Shown: positions 8,302 through 20,168, numbered from the stretch's first letter. The stretch: 64,000 nt of DNA from Pseudomonas sp. C1C7 (GCF_013359595.1 NZ_JABFMP010000034.1:1-64000); one strand, 5' to 3'. Translations and numbers: made by a program. The notes: generated by a model from the sequence alone, not told the origin.

Positions 8302-9144
8302 TTACTGCACTGCCGCTTCCTGAACCACGCGAACTACGCGCTGAGGAAATGGAATGTCGATACCGGCTGTTTTCAAATGATCCCGGGACTGCTCGTTAAA
8401 CATGAACATCACGTCCCAATAATCCGCTGTTTTCACCCAGACACGCAGGGAAACAGTGATCGAACTATCACCCAGCGTCGAAACCACTGCTTGCGGTGCC
8501 GGATCGGCCAATACCCGCGGATCTTTGGCCATGTCGAGCAAGACTTTGCAGGCCTTCTGCAAATCCGCTTCGTAATCGACGCCTACATCAAACACGACTT
8601 TTCGAGTCGGCTGGCGATTGGTATTGGTGATAATGCCGTTCGACAGATTACCGTTCGGCACGATGATGGTCTTGTTGTCACCCGTGCGCAGCACGGTATG
8701 GAAGATCTGGATGCTGTCGACAGTACCGGCCACACCCTGGGCTTCGATCCAGTCACCAATCCGGAACGGACGGAACAGCAGAATCAGCACGCCGCCGGCG
8801 AAGTTCGCCAGGCTGCCCTGCAAGGCCAGACCGATGGCCAGACCCGCCGCACCGATGGCCGCCACGAACGAGGTGGTTTCCACACCGATCATCGATGCCA
8901 CGCTGACGATGAGCAGCACTTTCAGAACGATGTTCGCCAGCGTACTGATGAATCCTTGCAGGGCCTGATCGGCATTGCGCAGTGCAATCAGGCTGCCGAG
9001 CTTGCGAGTGACCTTGTTGATCAGCCACCAGCCGATCGCCAGGGTAATCACCGCCAGCAATACGCGGCTACTGTATTCCATGATCATCGGAATCCAGGCT
9101 TGGGACACCTTGACCAGGTTGTCTACCTCAGCATTCAAATCCAT
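8302..9144 (-). CDS. Small-conductance mechanosensitive channel (MscS family)
   Basis: This 280-residue inner-membrane channel has three transmembrane helices (about 21-45, 62-82, 90-120). The pore helix reads GAAGLAIGLALQGSLANFAGG, the glycine/alanine packing pattern typical of MscS TM3, followed by the beta domain RPFRIGDWIEAQGVAGTV and IVPNG. It opens on membrane tension to release solutes after osmotic downshock. The length is close to E. coli MscS (286). It is downstream of yajQ on the same strand, but a terminator lies between, so it is probably separately transcribed. Confidence 0.95.
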   Translation of the reverse strand: MDLNAEVDNLVKVSQAWIPMIMEYSSRVLLAVITLAIGWWLINKVTRKLGSLIALRNADQALQGFISTLANIVLKVLLIVSVASMIGVETTSFVAAIGAAGLAIGLALQGSLANFAGGVLILLFRPFRIGDWIEAQGVAGTVDSIQIFHTVLRTGDNKTIIVPNGNLSNGIITNTNRQPTRKVVFDVGVDYEADLQKACKVLLDMAKDPRVLADPAPQAVVSTLGDSSITVSLRVWVKTADYWDVMFMFNEQSRDHLKTAGIDIPFPQRVVRVVQEAAVQ

Positions 9145-9194
9145 GTTTGTTCTCCTGATTTCCGGGTACCCGGCACACGAAAAATAAACGGCAG

Positions 9195-9221
9195 AAAAAA
9201 CCGAACCCGTTCAGGTTCAAT
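9195..9221 (-). terminator. Terminator after yajQ
   Basis: Minus-strand hairpin GAACCTGAACGGGTTC followed by GGTTTTTTC lies about 62 bases past the yajQ stop. Confidence 0.75.
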
Positions 9222-9282
9222 CGTTTCTACCGTTACTTGGGGCTCGGACGCCAAAAACGCCGAGAGGTTCCCGATTTGCAGG

Positions 9283-9768
9283 TCAGTCGCGGAAGTTGTT
9301 GAACTGCAGCGGCATGCCGAATTCCTTGCCACGCAGTGCAGCGATCGCTTCCTGCAGGTCATCGCGCTTCTTGCCGGTCACACGGACCTGCTCGCCCTGA
9401 ATGGCGGCCTGGACCTTGAGTTTGGCGTCCTTGATGTGAGCGACGATCTTCTTCGCCAGCTCCTTGTCGATGCCTTCCTTGAGGACGGCTTCCTGCTTCA
9501 TCAGCTTGCCCGAGGCGAACGCGTCCTTGACCTCGAGGCACTGCACGTCGATCTTGCGCTTGACCAGCGCCAGCTTGAGGATCTCAATCATCGCTTCAAG
9601 CTGAAAATCCGCTTCGGCGGTCAGGTTGACGGTCAGGTCCTTTTCCTTGAACTCGAAGCTGCCCTTGCCTTTCAGGTCATAGCGGCGATCGAGTTCCTTG
9701 ACGGCGTTCTCGACCGCATTGGTGACTTCGTGTTTGTCCAGTTCGGATACCACGTCGAACGACGGCAT
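9283..9768 (-). CDS. yajQ: YajQ family nucleotide-binding protein
   Basis: This 161-residue protein begins MPSFDVVSELDKHEV and contains RYDLKGKGSFEFKEKDL and VRVTGKKRDDLQEAIA, all typical of YajQ. The family has two RNP-like folds; a Xanthomonas member binds cyclic di-GMP and acts with a LysR regulator, and E. coli YajQ binds nucleotides. The start at 9768 is chosen on the conserved N-terminus and GGAGAG at the right distance; an upstream in-frame ATG adds 12 non-conserved residues. In P. aeruginosa yajQ precedes a response-regulator gene and then panE (recalled); here panE follows directly. Confidence 0.94.
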   Translation of the reverse strand: MPSFDVVSELDKHEVTNAVENAVKELDRRYDLKGKGSFEFKEKDLTVNLTAEADFQLEAMIEILKLALVKRKIDVQCLEVKDAFASGKLMKQEAVLKEGIDKELAKKIVAHIKDAKLKVQAAIQGEQVRVTGKKRDDLQEAIAALRGKEFGMPLQFNNFRD

Positions 9769-9901
9769 GTAATCTCTCCAAATAAAGGCGCACGCATGAG
9801 GCACGCCTGGCTTGCGATAAAAATCCGCGCTGATTATAACGGGTCTTTCCCATCATTCACTGCGAGCTGTCAATGCGCGCGATAAACAGAGCAAAAAGCT
9901 G

Positions 9902-10819
9902 ATGGCCACCACCTGGCATGTCCTGGGCGCCGGCAGTCTCGGCACGTTGTGGGCCACGCGTCTGGCTCGGGCCGGAGTGCCGGTACGCCTGATCCTGCGC
10001 GACGCCGGCCGTTTGCAGGCTTATGAAGCGGCCGGCGGCCTGACCCTGGTCGAACACGGCAAGGAACAGTGTTACCCGGTCCCGGCTGAAACGGCGGATA
10101 GCCAAGAGCCCATCCAGCGCCTGCTGGTCGCCTGCAAGGCCTACGACGCCGAACCTGCCGTGGCGCAACTGGCGCAACGCCTGGCGCCCGGTGCGGAGGT
10201 GATTCTGCTGCAGAACGGCCTGGGCAGCCAGGATGCGGTGGCGGCGCAGGTTCCCCAGGCGCGCTGCATCTATGCCTCCAGCACCGAAGGCGCCTTCCGC
10301 GATGGTGACTGGCGGGTGGTGTTCGCCGGCCATGGATTCACCTGGCTGGGAGATGCCGGTCATCCCGTCGCGCCGATCTGGCTGGACGATCTGACGGACG
10401 CCGGTATCCCCCATGAATGGAGCACCGAAATCCTCACCCGACTGTGGCGCAAACTGGCGCTCAACTGCGCGATCAACCCGTTGACGGTCCTGCACGACTG
10501 CCGCAACGGCGGTTTGCAGGAACATCATTGCGAGGTCGCCACCCTCTGCGGCGAACTGACCGAGCTGCTCGAACGTTGCGGCCAGCCTGCCGCCGCCGAG
10601 AACCTGCAACAGGAAGTCGAGCGGGTGATCCACGCCACCGCCGCCAACTTCTCATCGATGCATCAGGACGTCAGTAACGGGCGGCGCACAGAAATCAGCT
10701 ATCTGCTGGGTCATGCCTGCAAAGTCGCCACGCGCCACCAATTGAACCTGCCGCACCTCAATCAGCTTGAGTCCAGGCTGATCGCTCGCCTGCACAGCCT
10801 TGGATTGCCCAGCGACTGA
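9902..10819 (+). CDS. panE: 2-dehydropantoate 2-reductase
   Basis: This 305-residue enzyme reduces ketopantoate to pantoate with NADPH in pantothenate synthesis. The Rossmann nucleotide motif is GAGSLGTLWATRLARAG (residues 9-25), the catalytic lysine lies in TRLWRKLALNCAINPLTVL, and SSMHQDVSNGRRTEISYLLG is the family's C-terminal signature. Length is normal. It is followed 45 bases later by a sensor kinase and then a cobalamin adenosyltransferase, all on the same strand, so an operon is likely although the functions are unrelated. Confidence 0.95.
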   Translation: MATTWHVLGAGSLGTLWATRLARAGVPVRLILRDAGRLQAYEAAGGLTLVEHGKEQCYPVPAETADSQEPIQRLLVACKAYDAEPAVAQLAQRLAPGAEVILLQNGLGSQDAVAAQVPQARCIYASSTEGAFRDGDWRVVFAGHGFTWLGDAGHPVAPIWLDDLTDAGIPHEWSTEILTRLWRKLALNCAINPLTVLHDCRNGGLQEHHCEVATLCGELTELLERCGQPAAAENLQQEVERVIHATAANFSSMHQDVSNGRRTEISYLLGHACKVATRHQLNLPHLNQLESRLIARLHSLGLPSD

Positions 10820-10864
10820 GCAGCGGCTACGCTGGCCACTTGTTCCTTTGCAGCGATAAACCTG

Positions 10865-12901
10865 ATGCCATTGCGCCAGCGCCTTGAAAACCTTCCGGTC
10901 GGCCAGAAACTGCTGGCCGCCCTGTTGGTGCTGTTGACCACTGTCCTGCTGGTCGCCAATCTGACCTTTATCAGCGCCGCCTACTACATCTCCCAGGAAA
11001 GCATGGCGCCCCAGGCCCTGCAAACCATCGGCCGACTGGTGTCCAACCCGAGCCTGATCTCCGAAGCCCTGGCGTCGCCACAAAGCGCGCAACGCCTGCT
11101 CGATGAACTCAACAGCTACTCGCCCCTGCGCGCCGCCGCCCTTTATGACGGCAAGGGCGAGCGCCTGGCGCAATTGCAACATGGCGATCATCTGAACCTG
11201 CCCGAACGCTACCGGCATATCGAGTCCTGGCAAGCCACCGAGTTTCGCAGCAATCAGGTGATCACCCTGCCCCGCCCGGGCGCCGCTTCCGGGCACCTGC
11301 TGCTGGTGGCCAGCAGCGAATTGCCGGTGGCGTTCTACACCGGGACCCTGACCGCCAGTCTCGGCATCCTGATTTTCAGCGTGCTGTTGTGGCTGGTGAT
11401 CGCGCGGCAGATCAAACGCCTGATTACCCGGCCGATCCATCAGCTCGAAGAGCTTTCCCGGCAAGTGACCCGGGAAGAGAACTACGCCCTGCGCGCCTCC
11501 CGCGGCAACCACGACGAGATCGGCAGCCTCGCCGAAGCCTTCAACACCATGCTTTCGCGCATCGAAGCGCGGGAGCAGCAACTCAAGCGTGCCCGGGATG
11601 ACTCCCAGGCCGCCTACGATCAGGCCCAGGGCCTGGCGGAAGAAACCCGGCACACCAACCGCAAGCTGGAACTCGAAGTCCAGGTGCGCAGCAAGATCGA
11701 GAAGAAACTCACCGGGTTCCAGAACTACCTCAACAGCATCATCGACTCCATGCCTTCGGCGCTGATCGCCCTGGACGAACAGCTCTACGTGACGCAATGG
11801 AACCAGGAGGCCAGCGCCCTTTCCGGCACGCGCCTGGACGAGGCCCTGAACCAGCCGATCTTCCTCGCCTTCGAACCGCTCAAGCCCTTCCTGCCGCAGC
11901 TCAAGCAAACCGTCGAGCAACACACCGTGGCCAAGATCGAGCGCGTGACCTGGGTCAAGGACGACGACGCCCGGCATTACGCCCTGACCTTCTACCCGCT
12001 GATGGGTGGCGCGGGACGGGGTGTGGTTATCCGTATCGACGACATCACCCAGCGCCTGTCCCTGGAAGAAATGATGGTGCAGTCGGAGAAAATGCTCTCC
12101 GTCGGCGGCCTGGCGGCCGGCATGGCCCACGAGATCAACAACCCGCTGGGCGCGATCCTGCACAACGTGCAGAACATCCGCCGGCGTCTGTCCCCGGAAC
12201 TGCCGAAGAACCTCGAACAGGCCGAACAGATCGGCATCGAGCTGTCCACGGTCAATGATTACCTGCAGGCGCGGGAGGTGCCGCAGCTGCTCGATGGCAT
12301 TCAACAGGCCGGCGCCCGGGCGGCGAAGATCGTGACCCACATGCTCAGCTTCAGTCGCCGCAGTACCCGGCAAATGGCCCCTTGCGACCTGCCGGCGCTG
12401 ATCGATCAGGCCGTGGAGATCGCCGGGAACGACTTTGACCTGGCCATCGGCTTCGACTTCAAGGGGCAGGCCATCATCCGCCAGTTCGACCCCGCGCTGG
12501 GGCCGGTGCCCGGCACCGCCAACGAGCTGGAACAGGTGCTGCTCAACCTGCTGAAAAACGCCGCCCAGGCCATTCACCTGCGTGAAGACGATCGTGAGCC
12601 GGGACGGATCATCCTGCGCACCCGGCTCAACCCGCCGTGGGCGGAAATTCAGGTGGAAGACAACGGCATCGGCATGAGCGAAAGCGTGCGCAAGCGGACC
12701 TTCGAGCCGTTTTTCACCACCAAGGAAATCGGCCAGGGCACAGGCCTTGGCCTGTCGGTGTCGTACTTCATCATCACCAACAACCACAAAGGGCAGATGG
12801 AAGTGCAATCCACCCTGGGCCAGGGCACCTGTTTCACCCTGCGCCTGCCCCTGACGGGCACTCCAGTGATCTCTCAAGAACTCAACCAGATTTCGAGGTA
12901 A
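10865..12901 (+). CDS. HAMP-PAS sensor histidine kinase
   Basis: This 678-residue inner-membrane kinase has a first transmembrane helix at about 16-36, a periplasmic sensor of about 120 residues, a second helix near 158-182, HAMP (181-235), a coiled linker, a PAS domain (about 288-395), HisKA with the phosphorylated histidine at about 422 in GMAHEINNPLGAIL, and HATPase with DNGIGMSE and GTGLGLSVSYFI. No response-regulator gene adjoins it. Gene order matches P. aeruginosa PA4398, a kinase reported to influence swarming and biofilm (recalled), whose neighbour PA4396 encodes a response regulator missing here. The signal is unknown. Confidence 0.93.
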   Translation: MPLRQRLENLPVGQKLLAALLVLLTTVLLVANLTFISAAYYISQESMAPQALQTIGRLVSNPSLISEALASPQSAQRLLDELNSYSPLRAAALYDGKGERLAQLQHGDHLNLPERYRHIESWQATEFRSNQVITLPRPGAASGHLLLVASSELPVAFYTGTLTASLGILIFSVLLWLVIARQIKRLITRPIHQLEELSRQVTREENYALRASRGNHDEIGSLAEAFNTMLSRIEAREQQLKRARDDSQAAYDQAQGLAEETRHTNRKLELEVQVRSKIEKKLTGFQNYLNSIIDSMPSALIALDEQLYVTQWNQEASALSGTRLDEALNQPIFLAFEPLKPFLPQLKQTVEQHTVAKIERVTWVKDDDARHYALTFYPLMGGAGRGVVIRIDDITQRLSLEEMMVQSEKMLSVGGLAAGMAHEINNPLGAILHNVQNIRRRLSPELPKNLEQAEQIGIELSTVNDYLQAREVPQLLDGIQQAGARAAKIVTHMLSFSRRSTRQMAPCDLPALIDQAVEIAGNDFDLAIGFDFKGQAIIRQFDPALGPVPGTANELEQVLLNLLKNAAQAIHLREDDREPGRIILRTRLNPPWAEIQVEDNGIGMSESVRKRTFEPFFTTKEIGQGTGLGLSVSYFIITNNHKGQMEVQSTLGQGTCFTLRLPLTGTPVISQELNQISR

Positions 12902-12904
12902 GCC

Positions 12905-13486
12905 ATGGGCTTTCGCTTGTCGAAGATTTACACCCGCACCGGCGACAAGGGCGAAACCGGCCTTGGCGATGGCCGCCGCGTACCCAAGGATCACCCGCGG
13001 ATCGAAGCCATTGGCGAAGTCGATTCACTGAACAGTCAGGTCGGCGTGCTGCTGGCCGGGCTGGTGGCGCAAAGCGTCGAACATCCAGGGCTCAAGGAGG
13101 TGATCGACGTCCTGGCGCCCTGCCAGCATCGGTTGTTCGACCTGGGTGGCGAGTTGGCCATGCCCGAATATCAGGCGCTGAATGCGCTGGAAATCGAACG
13201 CCTGGAAGCGGCGATCGATGTGTGGAATGAAGAGCTGGGGCCGCTGGAGAATTTCATCTTGCCCGGTGGTTCAGCGCTGATTGCCCAGGCGCATGTGTGC
13301 CGAAGCCTGGCCCGTAGCGCGGAGCGTCGCTGTCAGCATCTGAATGCGCTCGAGCCGTTGGCCGGGGTGGGTCTGGCGTATATCAATCGGTTGTCGGATT
13401 TGCTGTTTGTGGTGGCGCGGGTGATTGCGCGGCGGCAGGGGGTTGCGGAGATTCTTTGGCAGGCGGCGGGCAAGCCTGGGGCTTAG
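12905..13486 (+). CDS. Cob(I)alamin adenosyltransferase, PduO type
   Basis: This 193-residue enzyme transfers the adenosyl group of ATP to reduced cobalamin. The N-terminal ATP-binding motif is seen as YTRTGDKGETGLGDG (residues 9-23), followed by KDHPRIEAIGEVDSLNS and ending with the RLSDLLFVVARVIARRQG helix, as in PduO/ATR-type enzymes. It starts 3 bases after the kinase stop, so the two are translationally close. The enzyme is unrelated to CobA/BtuR and usually serves cobalamin-dependent catabolic enzymes or salvage. A repeat pair follows. Confidence 0.94.
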   Translation: MGFRLSKIYTRTGDKGETGLGDGRRVPKDHPRIEAIGEVDSLNSQVGVLLAGLVAQSVEHPGLKEVIDVLAPCQHRLFDLGGELAMPEYQALNALEIERLEAAIDVWNEELGPLENFILPGGSALIAQAHVCRSLARSAERRCQHLNALEPLAGVGLAYINRLSDLLFVVARVIARRQGVAEILWQAAGKPGA

Positions 13487-13507
13487 GCGGCGCCTGTCAG
13501 GACGTCT

Positions 13508-13568
13508 TCACGGGCAAGCCTCGCTCCTACAGATCCGCGCAACCCGTAGGAGCGAGGCTTGCCCGCGA
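13508..13568. repeat. REP pair, family A
   Basis: CGGGCAAGCCTCGCTCCTAC (13511-13530) and its exact reverse complement (13546-13565) face each other across 15 bases between two converging genes. Confidence 0.88.
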
Positions 13569-13593
13569 TAAGGCCAGCAGCTACACCACCCAA

Positions 13594-14538
13594 TCAAGCC
13601 TCAGGCCAGAACGCCCGAATCCCCGCCACACCCTGGGCACCCGCCGCCCAGGCTTTCTGAATCTCTGCCGGGCCAACGCCACCCAACAGAAACACCGGCT
13701 TGCTGAACCCTTCGATCAGGGTCGAAGCCTGCTCCCAGCCCAACGGCTGAGCATCGGGATGGGTCAGGGTCGGTTGCACCGGCGACAGGGTCACGAAGTC
13801 CACGCCCATCTCTTCAGCCAGCGCCAGTTCCTCGGCGTTATGGCAGGAAGCGGCCAGCCAGCGCGATGCAGGCAATGGTCGACCCGCAGCCGCGTACTTG
13901 CGCAACTGCGCCGAAGTGATGTGCCAGCCTGCGGAGGGAAAGTCCCCCAGCCATTCGAACGGCCCCTTGATCATCAGCTGCGCCTTGCCGGCACACAGCC
14001 CGGCGGCATCAACCGCCAGATCGCGGTATTTCGGGTCGTAACCGTTCGGTGCGCGCAGCTGGATCAACTTGATCCCGCCCGCGATGGCTTTCTGAATGCC
14101 GCGCAGCAACGCTGGGGCTTCGAGGTCTTCCGGGGTGATCAGATACTGCTCGGGCAAGCGTGCGGCCGCAACGATCGGGCGGTTCGCCTCGGGGAATTCG
14201 TATCCCGACAACTCCCGCGCCGTGACCCAGGCCAATGGCTGGCCTTCGGCTCCGTGGGGCTCGCCGGTAAAGGCCGAGACTTCCCAGACATCCAGCAACA
14301 CCTGCTTGTCCGGGTAATCGTGATGGACCTTGATCAGCGGGCGCGCCGCGCTGACCACGATGCCCAGCTCTTCCTGCAGCTCACGAGACAGTGCGGTTTC
14401 CACCGATTCATCGGCCTCGACCTTCCCACCGGGAAATTCCCACAGCCCACCCTGGTGCTGGGTGTCGGCGCGCCGGGCGATGAGGATTTTGCCGCTGCCA
14501 TCACGGATGACGGCGGCTGCTACGTGTACGCGTTTCAC
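13594..14538 (-). CDS. Nudix hydrolase fused to a ThiE-like domain
   Basis: This 314-residue protein has an N-terminal MutT-type nudix domain: the box runs GGKVEADESV ... RELQEELG near residues 38-61. Residues about 150-314 form a thiamine-phosphate-synthase-like barrel (LIQLRAPN, SPVQPTLTHPDAQPLGW, VFLLGGVGPAEIQKAWAAGAQGVAGI). The nudix half would clean oxidised nucleotides; the role of the barrel half is not established. Start is a GTG at 14538 whose last bases overlap the TGA of the upstream glutathione transferase (GTGA), and VKRVHVAAAVI is the usual nudix N-terminus. The fusion is common in gamma-proteobacteria. Confidence 0.9.
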   Translation of the reverse strand: MKRVHVAAAVIRDGSGKILIARRADTQHQGGLWEFPGGKVEADESVETALSRELQEELGIVVSAARPLIKVHHDYPDKQVLLDVWEVSAFTGEPHGAEGQPLAWVTARELSGYEFPEANRPIVAAARLPEQYLITPEDLEAPALLRGIQKAIAGGIKLIQLRAPNGYDPKYRDLAVDAAGLCAGKAQLMIKGPFEWLGDFPSAGWHITSAQLRKYAAAGRPLPASRWLAASCHNAEELALAEEMGVDFVTLSPVQPTLTHPDAQPLGWEQASTLIEGFSKPVFLLGGVGPAEIQKAWAAGAQGVAGIRAFWPEA

Positions 14539-15167
14539 CGCTCGATCTCCGCAAGTCCGGCCTTCTGCCAGGCCTTGAAGGCTGGCCATTGGTAAATGGT
14601 TTCAACATAGGCTTCGTCCACCGCCGACAGCTTGACCTGATAGGTACGCAGGCGCACGGCGATCGGTGCGAAGAACACGTCGGCCAAGGAGATGCGACCG
14701 AACAGGTACGGGCCGGTCTCGGTGGCCGCGGCGCGACATTCGGCCCACAGGGCGGACATGCGCTCGACATCCGCCGTCACTTGCGCCGGAACCGGCGTCA
14801 GCGGCGCGTCATGGCTCAGGTCGAACGGCATGTTGCCGCGCATGCCGAAGAAGCCGCTGTGCATCTGCGCACAGGCCGAACGCGCCTGGGCGCGGGCCGA
14901 GGTGTCTGTTGGCCACAGGTTTTTGTCGGGGAATTGCTCGGCCAGGTATTCGGCAATCGCCAGGGAGTCGGCGATGGTGCCGTGCCCGGTCTTCAACAGC
15001 GGGACCTTGCCGGTCGGCGAATGCTTGAGCAGACGCTCGCGGGTGTCCGGCTGGTTCAGTTTGATCAGTTCTTCGGTATAGGGGGCACCGGTCAGGTCGA
15101 GAGCCAGGGCGCCGCGCAGCGACCAGGAGGAAAGCAATTTGTCGCCGATGATCAGGTGAAGGCTCAT
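14535..15167 (-). CDS. Glutathione S-transferase family protein
   Basis: This 210-residue protein has the thioredoxin-like N-terminal domain (LHLIIGDKLLSSWSLRGALALD, with the SSWS serine pair at the glutathione site; GKVPLLKTGHGTIADSLAIAEYLAE for the cis-proline and glutathione gamma-glutamyl contact) and an all-helical C-terminal domain. It matches the maleylacetoacetate-isomerase-like/YfcF group more than SspA. Start at 15167 has AAAGGT upstream at a good distance; nine extra residues upstream are not conserved. Its stop overlaps the GTG of the nudix gene by 4 bases, so the two are translationally coupled. Substrate is unknown. Confidence 0.92.
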   Translation of the reverse strand: MSLHLIIGDKLLSSWSLRGALALDLTGAPYTEELIKLNQPDTRERLLKHSPTGKVPLLKTGHGTIADSLAIAEYLAEQFPDKNLWPTDTSARAQARSACAQMHSGFFGMRGNMPFDLSHDAPLTPVPAQVTADVERMSALWAECRAAATETGPYLFGRISLADVFFAPIAVRLRTYQVKLSAVDEAYVETIYQWPAFKAWQKAGLAEIER

Positions 15168-15219
15168 GTTCGGGACCTTTATATAGGGGGACAAGCCAGT
15201 CTAGTCAGTGACTGACAAA

Positions 15220-15292
15220 CCGCCATCGCGAGCAGGCTCGCTCCACAAGGTCAATGCAGGCCATTGTGGGAGCGGGCTTGCCCGCGATGGGG
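15220..15292. repeat. REP pair, family A (imperfect)
   Basis: CCATCGCGAGCAGGCTCGCTCC faces GGGAGCGGGCTTGCCCGCGATGG between the glutathione transferase promoter and the argJ stop. The right arm carries more mismatches than in other pairs. Confidence 0.8.
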
Positions 15293-15303
15293 TCGACGCG
15301 ATC

Positions 15304-16521
15304 TTACGTCCGGTACTCGGCGTTGATCTTCACATACTCGTGCGACAGGTCGGTCGTCCAGATGGTTTCGCTGCAATCGCCGCGACCCAGTTCGATACGG
15401 ATGGTGATTTCCTCCTGCTGCATGACCGCCGCACCCTGGGCTTCGGTGTAGGTGGCAGCGCGGGCGCCACGGCTGGCGATGCACACTTCGCCGAGGAACA
15501 CGTCGATCTTGCTCACGTCCAGGTTCGGTACGCCGGCACGGCCAACGGCGGCCAGGATGCGGCCCCAGTTCGGGTCGGAGGCGAACAGTGCGGTCTTGAT
15601 CAGCGGCGAGTGGGCCACGGTGTAGCCGACGTCCAGGCATTCCTGGTGATTGCCGCCGCCATTGACTTCAACGGTCACGAACTTGGTCGCGCCTTCGCCG
15701 TCGCGAACGATGGCCTGGGCCACCTCCATGCACACTTCGAACACCGCCTGCTTGAGCTTGGCGAACAGTTCGCCTTCGGCACGGGTGATTTCCGGCAGCG
15801 CGGCCTGACCGGTGGCGATCAGCATGCAGCAGTCGTTGGTCGAGGTGTCGCCGTCGATGGTGATGCGGTTGAACGACTTGTTGGCGCCGTCGAGCATCAG
15901 GTTCTGCAGCACGTCACGGGAGACTTTGGCGTCGGTGGCGATGTAGCCGAGCATGGTGGCCATGTTCGGACGAATCATGCCCGCGCCCTTGCTGATGCCG
16001 GTCACGGTGACGGTCACGCCATCGTGCTGGAACTGACGGCTCGCGCCCTTCGGCAGGGTATCGGTGGTCATGATGCCGGTGGCGGCTGCTTCCCAGTTGT
16101 TGACCGACAGGTCGTCGAGGGCCGCTTGCAGCGCGCCTTCGATCTTCTCGACCGGCAGCGGCTCACCGATCACGCCGGTGGAGTACGGCAGCACCTGGCT
16201 GGCATCGACGCCAGTCAGCTCGGCCAGCTTGGCGCAGGTGCGCTCGGCGGCGGCCAGGCCCGGCTCACCGGTACCGGCGTTGGCATTGCCGGTGTTGGTC
16301 AGCAGGTAACGCACCGGGCCTTGCACGCGTTGCTTGGCCAGGATCACAGGCGCTGCACAGAAAGCGTTCAGGGTGAACACGCCCGCGACGGTCGAGCCTT
16401 CGACACAGCGCATGACCACGACATCCTTGCGCCCCGGGCGCTTGATGCCGGCCGATGCGATACCGAGTTCAAAACCGGCAACCGGGTGCAACGTTGGCAA
16501 AGGACCAAGACCAACAGCCAT
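15304..16521 (-). CDS. argJ: Bifunctional ornithine/glutamate acetyltransferase
   Basis: This 405-residue enzyme moves acetyl from N-acetylornithine to glutamate (and may use acetyl-CoA) in arginine synthesis. The self-cleavage site is visible as PNMATMLGYIATDAK near residue 189, where the chain is cut before threonine to give alpha and beta subunits with that threonine as nucleophile. LTNTGNANAGTG and VPYSTGVIGE-like segments (here LPYSTGVIGEPLP) are also conserved. Length is normal. It lies 130 bases downstream of secA with a hairpin between, so it should have its own promoter. Confidence 0.97.
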   Translation of the reverse strand: MAVGLGPLPTLHPVAGFELGIASAGIKRPGRKDVVVMRCVEGSTVAGVFTLNAFCAAPVILAKQRVQGPVRYLLTNTGNANAGTGEPGLAAAERTCAKLAELTGVDASQVLPYSTGVIGEPLPVEKIEGALQAALDDLSVNNWEAAATGIMTTDTLPKGASRQFQHDGVTVTVTGISKGAGMIRPNMATMLGYIATDAKVSRDVLQNLMLDGANKSFNRITIDGDTSTNDCCMLIATGQAALPEITRAEGELFAKLKQAVFEVCMEVAQAIVRDGEGATKFVTVEVNGGGNHQECLDVGYTVAHSPLIKTALFASDPNWGRILAAVGRAGVPNLDVSKIDVFLGEVCIASRGARAATYTEAQGAAVMQQEEITIRIELGRGDCSETIWTTDLSHEYVKINAEYRT

Positions 16522-16589
16522 GAATGAGCTCCTTACAATGATGTCAGCACCGCTACGCTCTTTTTTTCAAGAAGGCGGTGGTTTGAATG

Positions 16590-16625
16590 GCAAAACGCCG
16601 CGACGGCAGAAGCCGGTCGCGGCGC
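16590..16625 (-). terminator. Terminator after secA
   Basis: Minus-strand stem GCCGCGAC...GTCGCGGCG leads into TTTTG, 27 bases past the secA stop. Confidence 0.8.
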
Positions 16626-16651
16626 GGGTATTTCAAGGTATCAAACGGGTT

Positions 16652-19387
<2,736 letters not shown>

Positions 19388-19696
19388 ATCGGCAGGATCT
19401 TCCACACTAAAGGGATGGAGGGCGGCCCCGTGAGCGTCGCCCGTGCAGCCCTCATGGCCGCATGCGAACGAGCATTCTACCCGGAAACGATGGTGAGGAA
19501 AGTGGCGTTATTCCACGATGCTGGCTCAGCGCTTTGACGGGGCTCATTTAAAATAGGGGCAAATGGGTCAACTTCAAGCCATGAATGGAAGAAGTTATCT
19601 GTTGATTTAATGGGGAAAGCGCGCGCAAAGCAATGGGTCGGGCGAATCTGCTGCTTTCTGCTACCATGGCGGCTCTGTTACTTCAGGTGTCTGATC
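19388..19696. promoter_or_regulatory. Divergent promoter region of secA and dciA
   Basis: The 309 bases between the divergent secA and dciA starts hold no convincing gene. A reading frame continuous with dciA runs back into the region, but the conserved dciA start argues against using it. I see no SecM-like arrest peptide. Confidence 0.4.
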
Positions 19697-20152
19697 ATGG
19701 CATTTCGCCCTCTCACGGCCAGAGCACCCGCCGTCCTGCTACGCGAAGCCAAGCCGCTCAAAGCCATGCTCGGTCACGCCCAACGCCTGAGCCATCTGCA
19801 AAGACTGCTCGACAGCCAACTGCAACCCGCCGCCCGCGAACACTGCCATGTGGCCTCGTGGCGTGATGGCAATCTGTTGCTGATCGTCACCGATGGTCAC
19901 TGGGCCACCCGCCTGCGCTACCAGCAAAAACGCCTGCAACGCCAGTTGCAGATGTTCGATGAGTTTTCCAGCCTCATGCGAATCCTGTTCAAGGTCCAGC
20001 CGCCCACCGTTCATCGCGGGGCTGCGGGGCATACCATCGATTTGTCCGTGGATGCGGCGGCGACCATTCAGGCGACGGCCGAGGGCATCAGCGATCCGAA
20101 TCTGCGCGCGGCGCTGGAGCGGTTGGCGGCGCATGCCAGGCCGAAGGCCTGA
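19697..20152 (+). CDS. dciA: DUF721 protein, DciA-type helicase operator
   Basis: This 151-residue protein is a DUF721/DciA member: MAFRPLTARAPAVLLREAKPL, the KH-like core WRDGNLLLIVTDGHWATRLRYQQKRL and a flexible C-terminus. DciA loads or assists the replicative helicase DnaB in bacteria that lack DnaC. The location divergent to secA is the conserved place of this gene in Pseudomonas. The start at 19697 is picked because a 29-residue extension upstream is cysteine/tryptophan-rich and non-conserved. In P. aeruginosa lpxC follows (recalled); here a repeat pair and a HerA-like gene do. Confidence 0.85.
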   Translation: MAFRPLTARAPAVLLREAKPLKAMLGHAQRLSHLQRLLDSQLQPAAREHCHVASWRDGNLLLIVTDGHWATRLRYQQKRLQRQLQMFDEFSSLMRILFKVQPPTVHRGAAGHTIDLSVDAAATIQATAEGISDPNLRAALERLAAHARPKA

Positions 20153-20168
20153 ATCCTGCCCAGACAAT

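Noticed and set aside
10652..12994. 780-codon open frame on the minus strand
   Set aside because: It is antisense to the histidine kinase, with no family features.
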